The position numbers and the translations under genes are program-made. Of a stretch of 64,000 nt of DNA, positions 63,850 through 64,000 are shown in pieces (within the stretch, counting starts at the first letter, position 1; every line of letters starts with the position of its first letter). Under the pieces are notes generated by a model that worked only from the letters and a program-made list of their open reading frames with translations, searched no databases and was not told the origin of the DNA. The DNA is from Amycolatopsis acididurans (lineage in GTDB: Bacteria; Actinomycetota; Actinomycetes; Mycobacteriales; Pseudonocardiaceae), in NCBI RefSeq assembly GCF_012328925.1, contig NZ_JAAXLS010000008.1, positions 1 through 64,000 on the forward strand. Reading direction: 5' to 3'.

Positions 63850-64000
63850 ATGAAGACCAAGTACATCCTCGACGAAGCCGACATGCCGACCCGCTGGTAC
63901 AACATCATCCCCGATCTGCCGGCGCCGCCACCGCCGCCGCTGCATCCCGGCACCGGGCAGCCGGTCGGACCCGACGACCTCGCCCCGCTGTTCCCGCAGG
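63850..64000 (+). CDS. Tryptophan synthase beta-like protein (TrpB2 type), cut by window edge
   Basis: The first 50 codons of a gene starting at ATG 63850 behind GGAGGTG. The translation [20 protein letters not shown] followed by [20 protein letters not shown] is the typical N-terminus of TrpB2-type beta subunits, PLP enzymes that make tryptophan from indole and serine or act on related substrates. The PLP-binding core lies outside the window, so the call rests on the N-terminal signature only. Confidence 0.8.
   Translation, partial: MKTKYILDEADMPTRWYNIIPDLPAPPPPPLHPGTGQPVGPDDLAPLFPQ

Overview
The window is a high-GC chromosomal segment with densely packed genes and frequent ATGA/GTGA stop-start overlaps, as in actinomycetes. 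A full-length Emb-type arabinosyltransferase (arabinogalactan wall), a DUF222/13E12 HNH gene behind a LexA-like box, a DivIVA-type coiled-coil protein, CbtAB and a TrpB2-type gene point to a mycolata-related or Pseudonocardiaceae organism (Amycolatopsis-like). That placement is inference from gene content. No insertion sequence, prophage, CRISPR array, rRNA or tRNA was recognised.

Layout. 1-13.6 kb: a GntR-type regulator cut by the left edge, divergent from an FAD monooxygenase; a DivIVA-like protein with 16 exact 11-residue repeats; MarR and NAD(P)-binding genes; Tex; an alpha/beta hydrolase overlapping a cytochrome P450; a lone pxpA; and a compact chain of secreted protein, lipoprotein, response regulator and histidine kinase. 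A class III cyclase follows at 13.7 kb. 14.5-40.3 kb: a nearly complete adenosylcobalamin (B12) gene cluster split over many short transcription units on both strands: cobN; cobG-cobH-(two repeat-encoded mini-ORFs)-cobIJ; cobK-bluB; cbiD; cobL-cobM; chlID-cobO-cobB-cobC; cobU-cobT-cobS; cobD-cobQ; and cbtB-cbtA for cobalt uptake. Two cobalamin riboswitches are visible, one before chlID (the cobaltochelatase ATPase unit) and one before cbtBA. An emb gene sits inside the cluster. cobA, cobF and cbiG/cobE were not seen in the window.

40.4-64 kb: a DeoR regulator; gltB-gltD (glutamate synthase) ending in a very strong hairpin; a coupled operon of an MBL-fold hydrolase, a DedA-like protein and a membrane-anchored phosphodiesterase; a DUF222-HNH gene; a Liv-type ABC transporter operon (livF-G-H-M plus binding protein) with a hydratase gene at its end, preceded by a GAF histidine kinase/LuxR regulator pair; a secreted S53 (sedolisin) protease; mtnA; and the first 50 codons of a trpB2-type gene running off the right edge.

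How the genes work together. The B12 block should take precorrin-2 through ring contraction (CobG/CobIJ), C-methylations (CobIJ, CobM, CbiD, CobL), reduction (CobK) and methyl migration (CobH) to hydrogenobyrinate. CobB makes the a,c-diamide, CobN with ChlID inserts cobalt, CobO adenosylates and CobQ completes amidation. CobC/CobD add the aminopropanol arm, BluB makes the lower base, and CobU/CobT/CobS join the nucleotide loop. AdoCbl feedback through the two riboswitches would act on cobalt uptake and on the chelatase/adenosylation unit, not directly on most ring-methylation genes.
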